Source of the DNA: Bacillota bacterium
GTDB taxonomy: Bacteria > Bacillota > Clostridia > Lachnospirales > Lachnospiraceae
Length of the DNA: 64,000 bases
Reading direction: 5' to 3'
Assembly: GCA_023399055.1 (NCBI GenBank)
Contig: JAEWQV010000014.1
Span: forward strand, 372,001 to 436,000
The notes under the pieces were generated by a model. The model was not told the origin of the DNA and did no database searches. It saw nothing but the letters and a program-made list of their open reading frames with translations. This document shows, in pieces, positions 25,558 to 33,916 of the stretch. A program made the position numbers and the translations under genes. Numbering within the stretch: position 1 is the stretch's first letter; every line of letters starts with the position of its first letter.

Positions 25558-26610
25558 TTATTTTGTAAACTCAGCCCAGATTTCACTGTATAAATCTACT
25601 GTTTTGCCGATGTTTTGAACATATTTACCCTTGCTGATTTCTTCTGAAGGAATTGCAATTGCGGGATTTGTCTTATAGGCTTCATCCATTAAGGCTGTAC
25701 CGGCTGTATTTGGATTAAGATAAGGGAATTCACTGATAATCTCTTTGTTCACTTCTGCCTTAAGAATATAATCAATAAATTTATAGGCGTTTTCTTGATT
25801 TTTTGCATCCTTTGTTATACAAAGATTATCCAGGAATAAATACATTCCTTCCTTGGGATATGCCACTGCAAGATTTTTATTTTCCTCTAAAGCAATTGCA
25901 GCTTCTCCGCTCCAGAATAGACCAACAGCTGTTTCTTCTGTAATCATCATGGTCTTTGGGGAATCACTATCGAGACTCTTGATATTTGGTTTAAGGGTTA
26001 GTAATTTATTCTTAATTTCAGCTAATTTGGTTTCATCTGTTTCGTTCATATCATAACCCATGCCTAGGGAAGTTACACCGATAATTGCTCGAAAATCATC
26101 GAGGACAACAATGGAATTCTCATAATCCGGTTTAAATAATTCCTCATAATTCGTGAAGTCTGCTACTTCAGGCACCATTGTTTTGTTATAAATGACAATG
26201 CCAGCTCCACCTAGATAAGGAAGGGAGTACTTGTTACCTGGATCAAAGCTTTTGTCCAGATAAGCGGAATCAAGGTTACCTATATTACTTAACTTTGATT
26301 GGTCCATTTCAAGAAGTAAGCCTTGGGAAATCATATTCTCCACCATATAATCACTGGGGCAGACAATATCGTAGGTTCCTTCACTGCTTCCGTTTACCTT
26401 AGCTAACATTTCCTCATTGTTGGAATAGGTCTGCATCTGTACGTCAATCCCAGTTTCTTTCTCAAACCCTTCAATGACAGAATCCGGAATATACTCCGTC
26501 CACATAAATAAGTTTAAGGTTCCGCCGTCTCCCCCTTTTGAACAACCTGACAGAACAGCACCTGCAAGTAATAAAACTACCAGTAAACTACTAATTCTCT
26601 TCATTTTCAT
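25558..26610 (-). CDS. potD: Spermidine/putrescine-binding lipoprotein
   Basis: 350 residues. Lipoprotein signal with VLSGC lipobox, then the polyamine-binding pattern LNLFMWTEYIPDSVIEGFEKE, YDIVCPSDYMVENM, YSLPYLGGAGIVIYN and LDNLCITKDAKNQENAYKFI. Extracellular receptor of the PotABC importer. AAGGAGG lies 8 bases before the ATG at 26610. It follows potC by 81 bases. Confidence 0.92.
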   Translation of the reverse strand: MKMKRISSLLVVLLLAGAVLSGCSKGGDGGTLNLFMWTEYIPDSVIEGFEKETGIDVQMQTYSNNEEMLAKVNGSSEGTYDIVCPSDYMVENMISQGLLLEMDQSKLSNIGNLDSAYLDKSFDPGNKYSLPYLGGAGIVIYNKTMVPEVADFTNYEELFKPDYENSIVVLDDFRAIIGVTSLGMGYDMNETDETKLAEIKNKLLTLKPNIKSLDSDSPKTMMITEETAVGLFWSGEAAIALEENKNLAVAYPKEGMYLFLDNLCITKDAKNQENAYKFIDYILKAEVNKEIISEFPYLNPNTAGTALMDEAYKTNPAIAIPSEEISKGKYVQNIGKTVDLYSEIWAEFTK

Positions 26611-26691
26611 AATTTCTTCCTCCTTATATTTCATTGCATTATTTCTTATGTAAGGTAAAACTTTGCATTAGAATTAACAACTTAGAATATG

Positions 26692-27489
26692 TTATTTTCT
26701 AGACTTCTTCCCCTTTGAATCACGCTGTGTCAGTATTACTAAGCCTATGGTGATTACTAATACGATGGTCGACAAGGCATATACATCTGGTGTAATTCCA
26801 GTTTTGGTCAGTTCCATTACTTTTAAAGGATAGGTGTTACTGCCTGGACCGGTGGTGAAGAAGCTGATGATAATGTCATCTATAGATAAGGTGAACGATA
26901 GAAATGCACCTGACACCACTCCTGGCATAATGTTTGGTAAGGTTACTGTTAAAAAGGTCTTCACTCTTCCTGCCCCCAGATCCATTGCTGCTTCTTCAAT
27001 GGATTTGTCAAACCCTGCAAATCTTGCGTTTACTGTAAATACCACAAAGGGAATGCAAAAGGTTGCATGAGCAATGATTAGAGAAGGAATTCCCATTGGG
27101 ATTTTTGATAAATTAAAAATTGCCAATAGAGAAATACCTAGAACAATCTCGGGTATTACAACGGGGATGTAGAGCAAGGTATCAATAATTCCTTTTCCCT
27201 TAAACTTATACTTAGACATACCATAGGAAGCAAGGGTTCCTACAATAGTTGCAACAATTGTACTGCTAAAGCCAACAATTAAGGTGTTACCATACGCCTG
27301 TAATAAGCCATCGTTTTGAAATAATTTTGCATACCATTCAAAAGTAAAGCCTTCAAAGACAATATTTCTTTTCGAGGTGTTAAAGGAAAATAGGATCACA
27401 ATAGCAATTGGTAAGTACAGGAAGGCAAATATAAAACCATTAAAAACTCCTGAGAAGACTCTGTTTGCAGCATGTTTTCTACCTCTCAT
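26692..27489 (-). CDS. potC: Spermidine/putrescine ABC transporter permease PotC
   Basis: 265 residues, six membrane helices. FSFNTSKRNIVFEGFTFEWY is the PotC N-terminal mark, and the EAA loop reads EEAAMDLGAGRVKTFLTVTLP. Forms the membrane channel with PotB. The ATG follows the stop of potB directly, so they are translationally coupled. Confidence 0.92.
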   Translation of the reverse strand: MRGRKHAANRVFSGVFNGFIFAFLYLPIAIVILFSFNTSKRNIVFEGFTFEWYAKLFQNDGLLQAYGNTLIVGFSSTIVATIVGTLASYGMSKYKFKGKGIIDTLLYIPVVIPEIVLGISLLAIFNLSKIPMGIPSLIIAHATFCIPFVVFTVNARFAGFDKSIEEAAMDLGAGRVKTFLTVTLPNIMPGVVSGAFLSFTLSIDDIIISFFTTGPGSNTYPLKVMELTKTGITPDVYALSTIVLVITIGLVILTQRDSKGKKSRK

Positions 27490-28359
27490 CTATAACACCC
27501 CCAAATCCTTAAGGTCCCCACCGGTCTTCTTATAAATAGTAACCAATAAGATGATGAGAAGAATTAGCAGCATAGAAAGGGCTGCACCTAAGGGCCAATT
27601 GTTGGCAGCTTTGAACTGATTTTCTATTAAATTACCAATTAATTGAGACTTTCCGCCACCCATAATATCCGAAACAAAGAAATACCCTAAGCAGGGAATA
27701 AACACTAAGATTGTTCCGGAGAAAATTCCCGGAGAAGTAAGTGGAAAGGTAACATTAAAAAAGGTTTTTATTTTGTTTGCTCCCAGATCATTCGAAGCTT
27801 CCAGCAAACTTACATCCAATTTATCTATAGAGGCAAACAAAGGAAGAACCATATAAGGAAACAGGACATAAACCATACCTAATACCACCGCACCTCTGGT
27901 GTACAGGATTTCAATTGGTTGATCGATAAGTCCCGAAGTAGTTAAGAAACTATTTAGAAACCCTGTTTTTCCAAGAAGTGTTTTCCAACCATTGAGACGG
28001 ATTAGAGAATTCGTCCAGAACGGTATCATCAGCATTATCATCATTAATATCTTTTTCCTCTTATTTGCTCTCGCCATAGAGTAAGCAAAGGGATAGCCAA
28101 ATAGGATGCATACCAGGGTAGTCGCCAGTGCTAATAAAAATGAGTTGGAATAAATCTCTAGATAGGTAGGATTTAATAAATCAATATAATTCGTAAAGGT
28201 AAATCGAAATACTACATTGTAACCGTCGGTACTAAGGAAACTTAGAAAAAAAACGTAGATAAGTGGTGCTGCAACCAACAATAGAAGCCACACCGTAACT
28301 GGTGAAACTGAAATGAAAAGAGGAAGTGTTTTACTTCGAAACTTATGACTTCTTTTCAT
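27490..28359 (-). CDS. potB: Spermidine/putrescine ABC transporter permease PotB
   Basis: 289 residues, six membrane helices. IPFWTNSLIRLNGWKTLLG and the EAA loop LEASNDLGANKIKTFFNVTFP are characteristic of PotB. GGAGG lies 7 bases before the ATG within the end of potA, so the genes are coupled. Works with PotA, PotC and PotD in polyamine import. Confidence 0.92.
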   Translation of the reverse strand: MKRSHKFRSKTLPLFISVSPVTVWLLLLVAAPLIYVFFLSFLSTDGYNVVFRFTFTNYIDLLNPTYLEIYSNSFLLALATTLVCILFGYPFAYSMARANKRKKILMMIMLMIPFWTNSLIRLNGWKTLLGKTGFLNSFLTTSGLIDQPIEILYTRGAVVLGMVYVLFPYMVLPLFASIDKLDVSLLEASNDLGANKIKTFFNVTFPLTSPGIFSGTILVFIPCLGYFFVSDIMGGGKSQLIGNLIENQFKAANNWPLGAALSMLLILLIILLVTIYKKTGGDLKDLGVL

Positions 28360-29493
28360 CTAAACACCTCCTAAGTATGCATTTTCAATTACATTATGAA
28401 TGAGATGATCTCTGGATTTCATAATTACTACATCTTGTAAATTCCAATAGAGATGAACGACCTCACCTACCTTGGGTATACTATCCATATCCATTCGACT
28501 GATTTTAACAAGCTGTCCGTTGCCGAGAATAACATTGCTTTTGATGATATTTCCAACATAAATCTGTTCTCTTACAACTCCCTGAAGATGGAACCCATCA
28601 ATCTTTTGTTTTGAGAATAATACATTTTCGGGTCTTACACAGACATGAATCATTTCTGATTCTTCAAAACGCATGTCAGTATCAAGTGTTCCAAGCGCTT
28701 CTCCAACCTCGAATTGAAATCGAATAAACTCCTTCCTTACTTCCTGAATCGTAGCTTCAAAAATATTGGATTCACCAATGAAATCAGCAACAAACCTAGT
28801 TTTGGGCTTTTCATAAATGCCTTCTGGCACATCCAGCTGATCTAAATATCCCTGATTCATAATGGCAATCCGATCACTCATGGTTAGTGCTTCTTCTTGA
28901 TCATGTGTTACATATACAAAAGTAATACCTAGTTTTTTCTGCAAATTCTTTAGCTCTATCTGCATCTCTTTTCTTAGTTTTAAATCTAAGGCACCTAAGG
29001 GTTCATCTAAAAGTAATACTTTTGGATTATTAATTAGTGCCCTTGCTATTGCTACGCGTTGTTTTTGACCACCGGATAATTGACTTGGATATCGCTTATC
29101 ATAACCGTTTAATTGAACAAGCTCTAACATTTGCTGTACTCTCGTCTTTATCTCTGCTTTATTCACCTTCTTCATTTTTAAACCATAGGCAATATTATTA
29201 AAAATGGTAAGGTGAGGAAAGAGTGCATAGCTTTGGAATACTGTGTTTACATTCCGTTCAAATGGTTCCTTATCTTCCACGTTCTCTCCCTCGACCACAA
29301 TCTCACCACTGGTTGGTATCTCGAAGCCGCCTATCATTCTTAAGATTGTAGTCTTTCCACAACCAGAAGGTCCAAGCATTGTAAGAAATTCGCCTTCATA
29401 AATAGTTAGGTTTAAATCATGTACCACATGATTATCCGCATAGACTTTGTTCACATTCTTTATTTCAACAATTGCTTTTCTTTCTTCACTCAT
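28360..29493 (-). CDS. potA: Spermidine/putrescine ABC transporter ATPase
   Basis: 377 residues. Walker A GPSGCGKTT, Q-loop VFQSYALFPH, signature LSGGQKQRVAIARAL, Walker B VLLLDEPLGALD and switch His YVTHDQEEAL, followed by the C-terminal TOBE_2 domain (from about residue 270) that allows regulation of MalK-like ATPases. First gene of the polyamine cluster. The ATG at 29493 is 8 bases after GGAG; a GTG at 29502 overlaps the site. Confidence 0.93.
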   Translation of the reverse strand: MSEERKAIVEIKNVNKVYADNHVVHDLNLTIYEGEFLTMLGPSGCGKTTILRMIGGFEIPTSGEIVVEGENVEDKEPFERNVNTVFQSYALFPHLTIFNNIAYGLKMKKVNKAEIKTRVQQMLELVQLNGYDKRYPSQLSGGQKQRVAIARALINNPKVLLLDEPLGALDLKLRKEMQIELKNLQKKLGITFVYVTHDQEEALTMSDRIAIMNQGYLDQLDVPEGIYEKPKTRFVADFIGESNIFEATIQEVRKEFIRFQFEVGEALGTLDTDMRFEESEMIHVCVRPENVLFSKQKIDGFHLQGVVREQIYVGNIIKSNVILGNGQLVKISRMDMDSIPKVGEVVHLYWNLQDVVIMKSRDHLIHNVIENAYLGGV

Positions 29494-29584
29494 CCTTATC
29501 ACTCCATCTCCTGTTACTGAAATTAAGTATTTATCTTAGTTAAAATGACAATAAATACGAATAAAGAGTCAGTTTACCTACACT

Positions 29585-29710
29585 TTTGCGCCTGAGCTGA
29601 TTGCGAAGCAATAATAATAATAATACTTCGAGGTGCGCATCCTGCACGAAATGCGTTTTAATTCGACTAGAACAAGCTGAAACGCAAGTCGTTTCACTTG
29701 TGATGAATTA
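29585..29710. repeat. Intergenic repeats: AAT microsatellite and CAAGT hairpin
   Basis: The interval between potA and the PII gene holds an (AAT)n run near 29612-29627 flanked by CGAAG and CTTCG, and CAAGTCGTTTCACTTG at 29685-29700, a near copy of the hairpin core at 11757-11773. No gene is visible in 29494-29759. Confidence 0.4.
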
Positions 29711-29714
29711 AAAA

Positions 29715-29738
29715 ATGCTGACTAATAAAAGTCAGCAT
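29715..29738 (-). terminator. Terminator of the PII gene
   Basis: ATGCTGACT (29715-29723) and AGTCAGCAT (29730-29738) form a perfect 9-base stem; on the minus strand it is followed by TTTTTTAATTC. It lies 21 bases after the stop at 29760. Confidence 0.85.
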
Positions 29739-29759
29739 CTTTGCAAATAAGATTATATA

Positions 29760-30104
29760 TTAAATTGCATCATTTCCTCGTTCACCCGTACGAATTCTCA
29801 TGACATCTTCTACATTCTTAATTATGACCTTACCATCTCCCACCGTTCCTGTTGCCACCCGCTCACGAACATCCAATAAAATGGCTTCCACTAGTTCGTC
29901 TTTTACAACAGCCTCTATCTTGATTTTTGGTATTAGGTTAATATTTGTTCTTAGGCCTTTAAATTCTACTGAATGGGTATCGCCCATCTGGATACCACAA
30001 CCCATAATACTCATAACTGACATTCCACCACAGCCATGCTTTTGCAATATTTCTTTTACGATTTCCAATTTCTCTGGTTTAATATACATTGTTATTTCTT
30101 TCAT
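29760..30104 (-). CDS. PII-family nitrogen regulator with atypical T-loop
   Basis: 114 residues, the full PII length: MKEITMYIKPEKLEIVKEIL at the start, GTVGDGKVII for the B-loop and RIRTGERGNDAI at the end. The T-loop (about 38-58, IQMGDTHSVEFKGLRTNINL) is two residues longer than in GlnB and has no Tyr at the uridylylation site; Gln39 is kept. PII proteins bind ATP/ADP and 2-oxoglutarate and adjust partner proteins. No amtB, glnA or nif gene is nearby; the downstream neighbours are the polyamine genes. Good AAGGAGG site. Partner unknown. Confidence 0.85.
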   Translation of the reverse strand: MKEITMYIKPEKLEIVKEILQKHGCGGMSVMSIMGCGIQMGDTHSVEFKGLRTNINLIPKIKIEAVVKDELVEAILLDVRERVATGTVGDGKVIIKNVEDVMRIRTGERGNDAI

Positions 30105-30181
30105 GAAATCCTCCTTATCTATTTGCAGAGCGTATACAAGTCGAAACGTAAAGTCGTTTTTCTTGCCCTAAAACACAAAAA

Positions 30182-30209
30182 GCGCTTAAGAGTAGTTGCT
30201 CTTAAACGC
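30182..30209 (-). terminator. Terminator of the amidase gene
   Basis: GCGCTTAAGAG (30182-30192) and CTCTTAAACGC (30199-30209) pair fully in minus-strand RNA with one wobble, followed by CTTTTTGTGTTTT. It lies about 90 bases after the stop at 30297. The plus strand is also T-rich after the stem, so it may act both ways. Confidence 0.65.
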
Positions 30210-30296
30210 CTTTGTTTTTATTTTTATTATTAAATTTTTAACTAAGTTTACTAAATTAAAACGAATTATAACAGTACCAAGTAGTAATGTCAATAG

Positions 30297-31133
30297 CTAA
30301 TTATGAGTTAAAATTATCGTGTTATAACCAGCGTATTTTAAATCCCGCTCATAATATGCTGTTTCATCTAGATTTGTAAAGACCTCACTGTGTAAGTCGA
30401 AGGTGTCTCCAATTTTACTAATTACAGTCAATAAACCAACTCTTGATAAATGATATTGCATGTGAACAGCTTCTTCATGCAGTCGGAATCTCGCAATTAA
30501 TACCTTGTATTTACCTTCTGTATGAAAGGCCTGGGTTTGTAATTGAAAGGTTTTTTTTATGCCTTCAACAATGGCATTAACAGAAGCATCATAGTTTTCC
30601 TCTGTAGTTGTTCCTTGTATATAAGGATATACCCCCGCTATTAGGAGCACCCTTGGAACATTAAAATTGGCATATTCTGAGATATCTCCTCCGGAAGTAA
30701 TGACACCTTTGTTGCTGTATCCAACGTTTTCCAGCTCGTTTATAATATTGCGGGCTGCTGTTGATGCCAACTCATTTGGATCATATAATATTACTTCTGC
30801 ACCAGGCACACCTTTTTGATTAAGAATAGTACTTCTATGAATAGAAACCATTAAATCAGCTCCCGATTCATTGACAATATTTCTACGCTGATCGTTTAAA
30901 ACATCAGAATCATCCGTCCGTGTATAGAATACATCAAAGTTATCTTCAATTAATTTATCTCCAACTGCCTTGGCAAAAACTAAATTTCTATCTTTTTCAT
31001 ATGCTCCTGCATAAGTTTCACCAAGATCTTCACCGCCATGACCGGGGTCGAGTATAACCTTAATCTTTCTATTTTCTAGTTGCAGTTGCTTAAGGTCTTT
31101 ACAGCCACACCTATGCTTGTCGTTATACACCAT
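30297..31133 (-). CDS. N-acetylmuramoyl-L-alanine amidase (Amidase_3) homolog with SPOR-like C-terminus
   Basis: 278 residues without a signal peptide. Amidase_3 zinc ligands are visible: His32 in DPGHGG, Glu46 in YEKDRN and His99 in SIHRST. The usual catalytic Glu in the LVExGF motif is replaced: the aligned segment reads LLIAGV (Ile165). Residues 210-278 look like an SPOR-type peptidoglycan-binding domain. The layout recalls mother-cell lysis amidases CwlC/CwlH, which also lack signal peptides. ATG at 31133 lies 8 bases after GGAG; a GTG at 31139 is too close. Active or inactive is open. Confidence 0.8.
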   Translation of the reverse strand: MVYNDKHRCGCKDLKQLQLENRKIKVILDPGHGGEDLGETYAGAYEKDRNLVFAKAVGDKLIEDNFDVFYTRTDDSDVLNDQRRNIVNESGADLMVSIHRSTILNQKGVPGAEVILYDPNELASTAARNIINELENVGYSNKGVITSGGDISEYANFNVPRVLLIAGVYPYIQGTTTEENYDASVNAIVEGIKKTFQLQTQAFHTEGKYKVLIARFRLHEEAVHMQYHLSRVGLLTVISKIGDTFDLHSEVFTNLDETAYYERDLKYAGYNTIILTHN

Positions 31134-31270
31134 ATTCACTTCTCCAGATCATAGAAGTCATATTACTTTAATATATGTGGGATGCAAAAATATGTAACCT
31201 GTCTTAAAATAAACTGAAATAAAAACTGACCTCGTACGAAGCATAGGGAACGTGAGTAATGATTAAAAAA

Positions 31271-31302
31271 ACGGCAACCTTGATTTAATTCGTAGTTGCC
31301 GT
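31271..31302 (-). terminator. Terminator of metY
   Basis: ACGGCAAC (31271-31278) and GTTGCCGT (31295-31302) form a perfect 8-base stem, followed on the minus strand by TTTTTTAATC. 13 bases after the metY stop. Confidence 0.85.
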
Positions 31303-31314
31303 AATTTTTATCTT

Positions 31315-32598
31315 TTATTCAAATGCTTGTGCTAAATCTTCTAAAATATCATCAATATGCTCAGTACCTATGGAAAGACGAATAGAATTTGGCTTAATAC
31401 CGGAAGCTTCTAATTCCTCCGCATTCATTTGCGAATGTGTTGTACTTGCCGGATGAATCACTAAGGATTTTACATCAGCTACATTCGCTAACAAGGAGAA
31501 AATCTTTAGCTTATCTATAAAGTTCTTTGCAACTGTCGCATCACCTTTAATTTCAAAGGTAAAAATGGAGCTGCCACCATTCGGGAAATATCTTTCATAA
31601 AGTTCATGATAAGGATTATCTGTCAGTACAGGATGATTTACTTTTTCTACCTGTGGATGATTTTGAAGGAATTCAACAACTTTTAAGGAATTCGAAACAT
31701 GACGTTCCACACGAAGAGAAAGTGTTTCAAGGCCTTGTAAGAACAGGAAGGAATGGAAGGGGCTAATGGTGGAACCGGTATCTCTCATTAAAGTTACACG
31801 AATTTTAATGATATAAGCTAAAGCACCAACCGCTTTCGTAAACTGAACTCCGTGATAGCTGTCGTTCGGCTCGGTTAAAGAAGGGAATTTCCCGGAACCC
31901 TCCCAATCAAACTTACCACTATCAATAATAACACCACCAATGGAGGTTCCGTGTCCACCAATAAACTTGGTCGCTGAATGAATTACCACGTCTGCACCAT
32001 ATTCAATCGGACGGAGTAAGTAAGGGGTAGCAAAGGTATTATCCACAATCAAAGGAATTTTATTGTTGTGTGCAATTGCAGCTACCTTCTCAATGTCTAT
32101 AATATTTGAGTTAGGATTACCTAAACTTTCTATAAAAATAGCTTTTGTGTTTGGTTGAATTGCTTTTTCAAAGTTTGAAAGATCATCTGGGTCAACAAAG
32201 GTAGTTGTGATACCAAAGTCAGGTAATGTATGTGCAAACAGGTTATAAGTTCCACCATAAATCGTCTGTGCAGATACAATATGGTCGCCTGCGTGTGCAA
32301 TATTTTGAATTGCATATGTAACGGCTGCGGAGCCAGATGAGGTTGCTAGTGCTGCAACGCCGCCTTCGAGAGCTGCAATTCTTTGTTCAAAAACATCGGA
32401 GGTAGGGTTCATTAATCTAGTATAAATATTACCACCTTCACTTAGATTAAATCTACCTGCTGCTTGAGCGCAGTTGTCAAAAACATAGGAAGTGGTTTGA
32501 TAAATTGGAACACAACGTGCACCTGTAGCACTATCTGGATTTTCCTGTCCCGCATGCAATTGCAAAGTTTCAAAACGTAATTTCTTTTCTACTGACAT
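31315..32598 (-). CDS. metY: O-acetylhomoserine sulfhydrylase (homocysteine synthase)
   Basis: 427 residues, a Cys/Met-metabolism PLP enzyme of the MetY type by length and by the long insert near residues 230-260. ETLQLHAGQENPDSATGARCVPIYQTTSYVF starts the family pattern (given partly: LHAGQ..D..TGAR), and the PLP lysine lies in VIHSATKFIGGHG. It makes homocysteine from O-acetylhomoserine and sulfide. AAAGGAGG is 7 bases before the ATG. Single gene with its own promoter, operator-like palindrome and terminator. Confidence 0.9.
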   Translation of the reverse strand: MSVEKKLRFETLQLHAGQENPDSATGARCVPIYQTTSYVFDNCAQAAGRFNLSEGGNIYTRLMNPTSDVFEQRIAALEGGVAALATSSGSAAVTYAIQNIAHAGDHIVSAQTIYGGTYNLFAHTLPDFGITTTFVDPDDLSNFEKAIQPNTKAIFIESLGNPNSNIIDIEKVAAIAHNNKIPLIVDNTFATPYLLRPIEYGADVVIHSATKFIGGHGTSIGGVIIDSGKFDWEGSGKFPSLTEPNDSYHGVQFTKAVGALAYIIKIRVTLMRDTGSTISPFHSFLFLQGLETLSLRVERHVSNSLKVVEFLQNHPQVEKVNHPVLTDNPYHELYERYFPNGGSSIFTFEIKGDATVAKNFIDKLKIFSLLANVADVKSLVIHPASTTHSQMNAEELEASGIKPNSIRLSIGTEHIDDILEDLAQAFE

Positions 32599-32665
32599 AT
32601 CATTTCCTCCTTTTATAATTCATATTCGCCAAACATATTATGCATATATTTCATATCTATTTACT

Positions 32666-32705
32666 ATGATAAAATTATCATATAAAACCAAATTTTGTTT
32701 GTCAA
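32666..32705 (-). promoter_or_regulatory. metY promoter with palindrome at the start point
   Basis: On the minus strand TTGACA (complement of 32700-32705), a 17-base spacer and TATGAT (complement of 32677-32682). ATGATAA-AA-TTATCAT at 32666-32681 is a perfect palindrome covering the -10 and start point, suited to a repressor. No SAM riboswitch or T-box elements are seen in the 67-base leader. Confidence 0.6.
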
Positions 32706-32816
32706 GAGGTTTGTAATAGTTTAGCTCAAAAAATATTAGACTTCTATTAGGCAATTTGACAAAAACATAAGCAATTACAATACTTATGGACTCTAATAAA
32801 TTGTTTATGATTAAGG

Positions 32817-32859
32817 ATATGCCTGCTCAAGCAGTTTCATGTAGCTTAAGCAGGCATAT
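32817..32859. repeat. Long hairpin without T-run between EamA exporter and metY
   Basis: ATATGCCTGCTCAAGC (32817-32832) and GCTTAAGCAGGCATAT (32844-32859) are 16-base arms with one mismatch around an 11-base loop. There is no clear T-run on either side, so it may be a 3' end stabiliser or factor-dependent terminator for the exporter gene that ends at 32901. The remainder of 32706-32900 shows no gene. Confidence 0.55.
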
Positions 32860-32900
32860 AAAGTGTCCGCAGTTATAATTTTAGCTTAGCTTTCTAAATA

Positions 32901-33815
32901 TTAAGCCTCATATAGTTCGTCGTCTATCTTTTTCACCTTTTTTGTGATTTTTAAGAAACTAAATTTGGTTTCTGATAAAATTACTGCAATAAAGATGAGG
33001 GAAAAACCAATTAATAATCGGGTTGTAACTTTTTCGTGATAGAATATAACGGAGAATAAAACGCCAAAAACAGCTTCTAGGCTAAGTATAATGGAGGCTG
33101 CAGATGGATTCGTGTACTTTTGACCTACATTTTGCAATAATATTGCTACTGCTGTTGCAAACACAGCCAAATAAAGGAGGGAGCTTATACTTCCTGCTGT
33201 CCATACAGTAGGAACATCCTCGAATAAAAATGTTATAATCCAGGAAAAAACTCCAGCAAAGGCAAATTGTAAAATTGTAAGGACAATTGGGTCTCTATCT
33301 CTTCCTAGTTTAGCAATTGAAACCACATGCAGGGCATAAAAGATACCTGAAATAAGGGTCAGAGAATCCCCCATTCGCATGGAGAAGCCACCCTCCAAAG
33401 AGACAAAACCTATACCCGCAATGGTGATGAAGGCTGCTGCAATTTGGTGAATATTTGGTTTCTTCTTGTCAACTGCCCAGAAAAAGAAGGGTACTAATAC
33501 GCAATATACTGCCGTTAAAAAAGCATTTTTACCAGGTGTGGTATCTGTGATACCTATGGTCTGTAAACTATATCCCAGAAAGAGGCATGCACCAATACAT
33601 ACTCCTCTAAGAAGATAATCCTTATTAATTACCGATAAACGTTTATAAAAAATCACTGCTAATAAGATAGCACCAATTGTAAAACGAAAGGCTAATAACA
33701 TATGAGGCTGCATGATATCCATTGAATTCTTAACAATTAAAAACGATGATCCCCAAATAATTGCTGCTATAAACAGTGAAATCTTTGCAAGATTACTTTT
33801 GGTTGAAACCTTCAC
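32901..33815 (-). CDS. EamA/DMT-family transporter
   Basis: 304 residues with ten membrane helices in two EamA repeats (FIAAIIWGSSFLIVKNSMD in the first; SIILSLEAVFGVLFSVIFYHE in the second). Family members export amino acids, nucleobases or other metabolites. Best start is the GTG at 33815 with GGAGG 5 bases upstream; an ATG at 33857 has no ribosome site. Basic C-terminal tail. Substrate unknown. Confidence 0.85.
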   Translation of the reverse strand: MKVSTKSNLAKISLFIAAIIWGSSFLIVKNSMDIMQPHMLLAFRFTIGAILLAVIFYKRLSVINKDYLLRGVCIGACLFLGYSLQTIGITDTTPGKNAFLTAVYCVLVPFFFWAVDKKKPNIHQIAAAFITIAGIGFVSLEGGFSMRMGDSLTLISGIFYALHVVSIAKLGRDRDPIVLTILQFAFAGVFSWIITFLFEDVPTVWTAGSISSLLYLAVFATAVAILLQNVGQKYTNPSAASIILSLEAVFGVLFSVIFYHEKVTTRLLIGFSLIFIAVILSETKFSFLKITKKVKKIDDELYEA

Positions 33816-33916
33816 TTGTACCTCCAAGCCGAAACTGACTAATGTATATTTATACAAATAAAAGTATTTTAATCAGCTTTGCCCATTCTATCATAGATTA
33901 TTTAATCTATCAATCC

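Noticed and set aside
29612..29627. AAT triplet run as a CRISPR or tandem-repeat locus
   Set aside because: It is a single short microsatellite without spacers or longer units.
32599..32665. Possible SAM riboswitch or T-box before metY
   Set aside because: The leader between the promoter and start codon is short and shows no kink-turn, T-box or specifier features.
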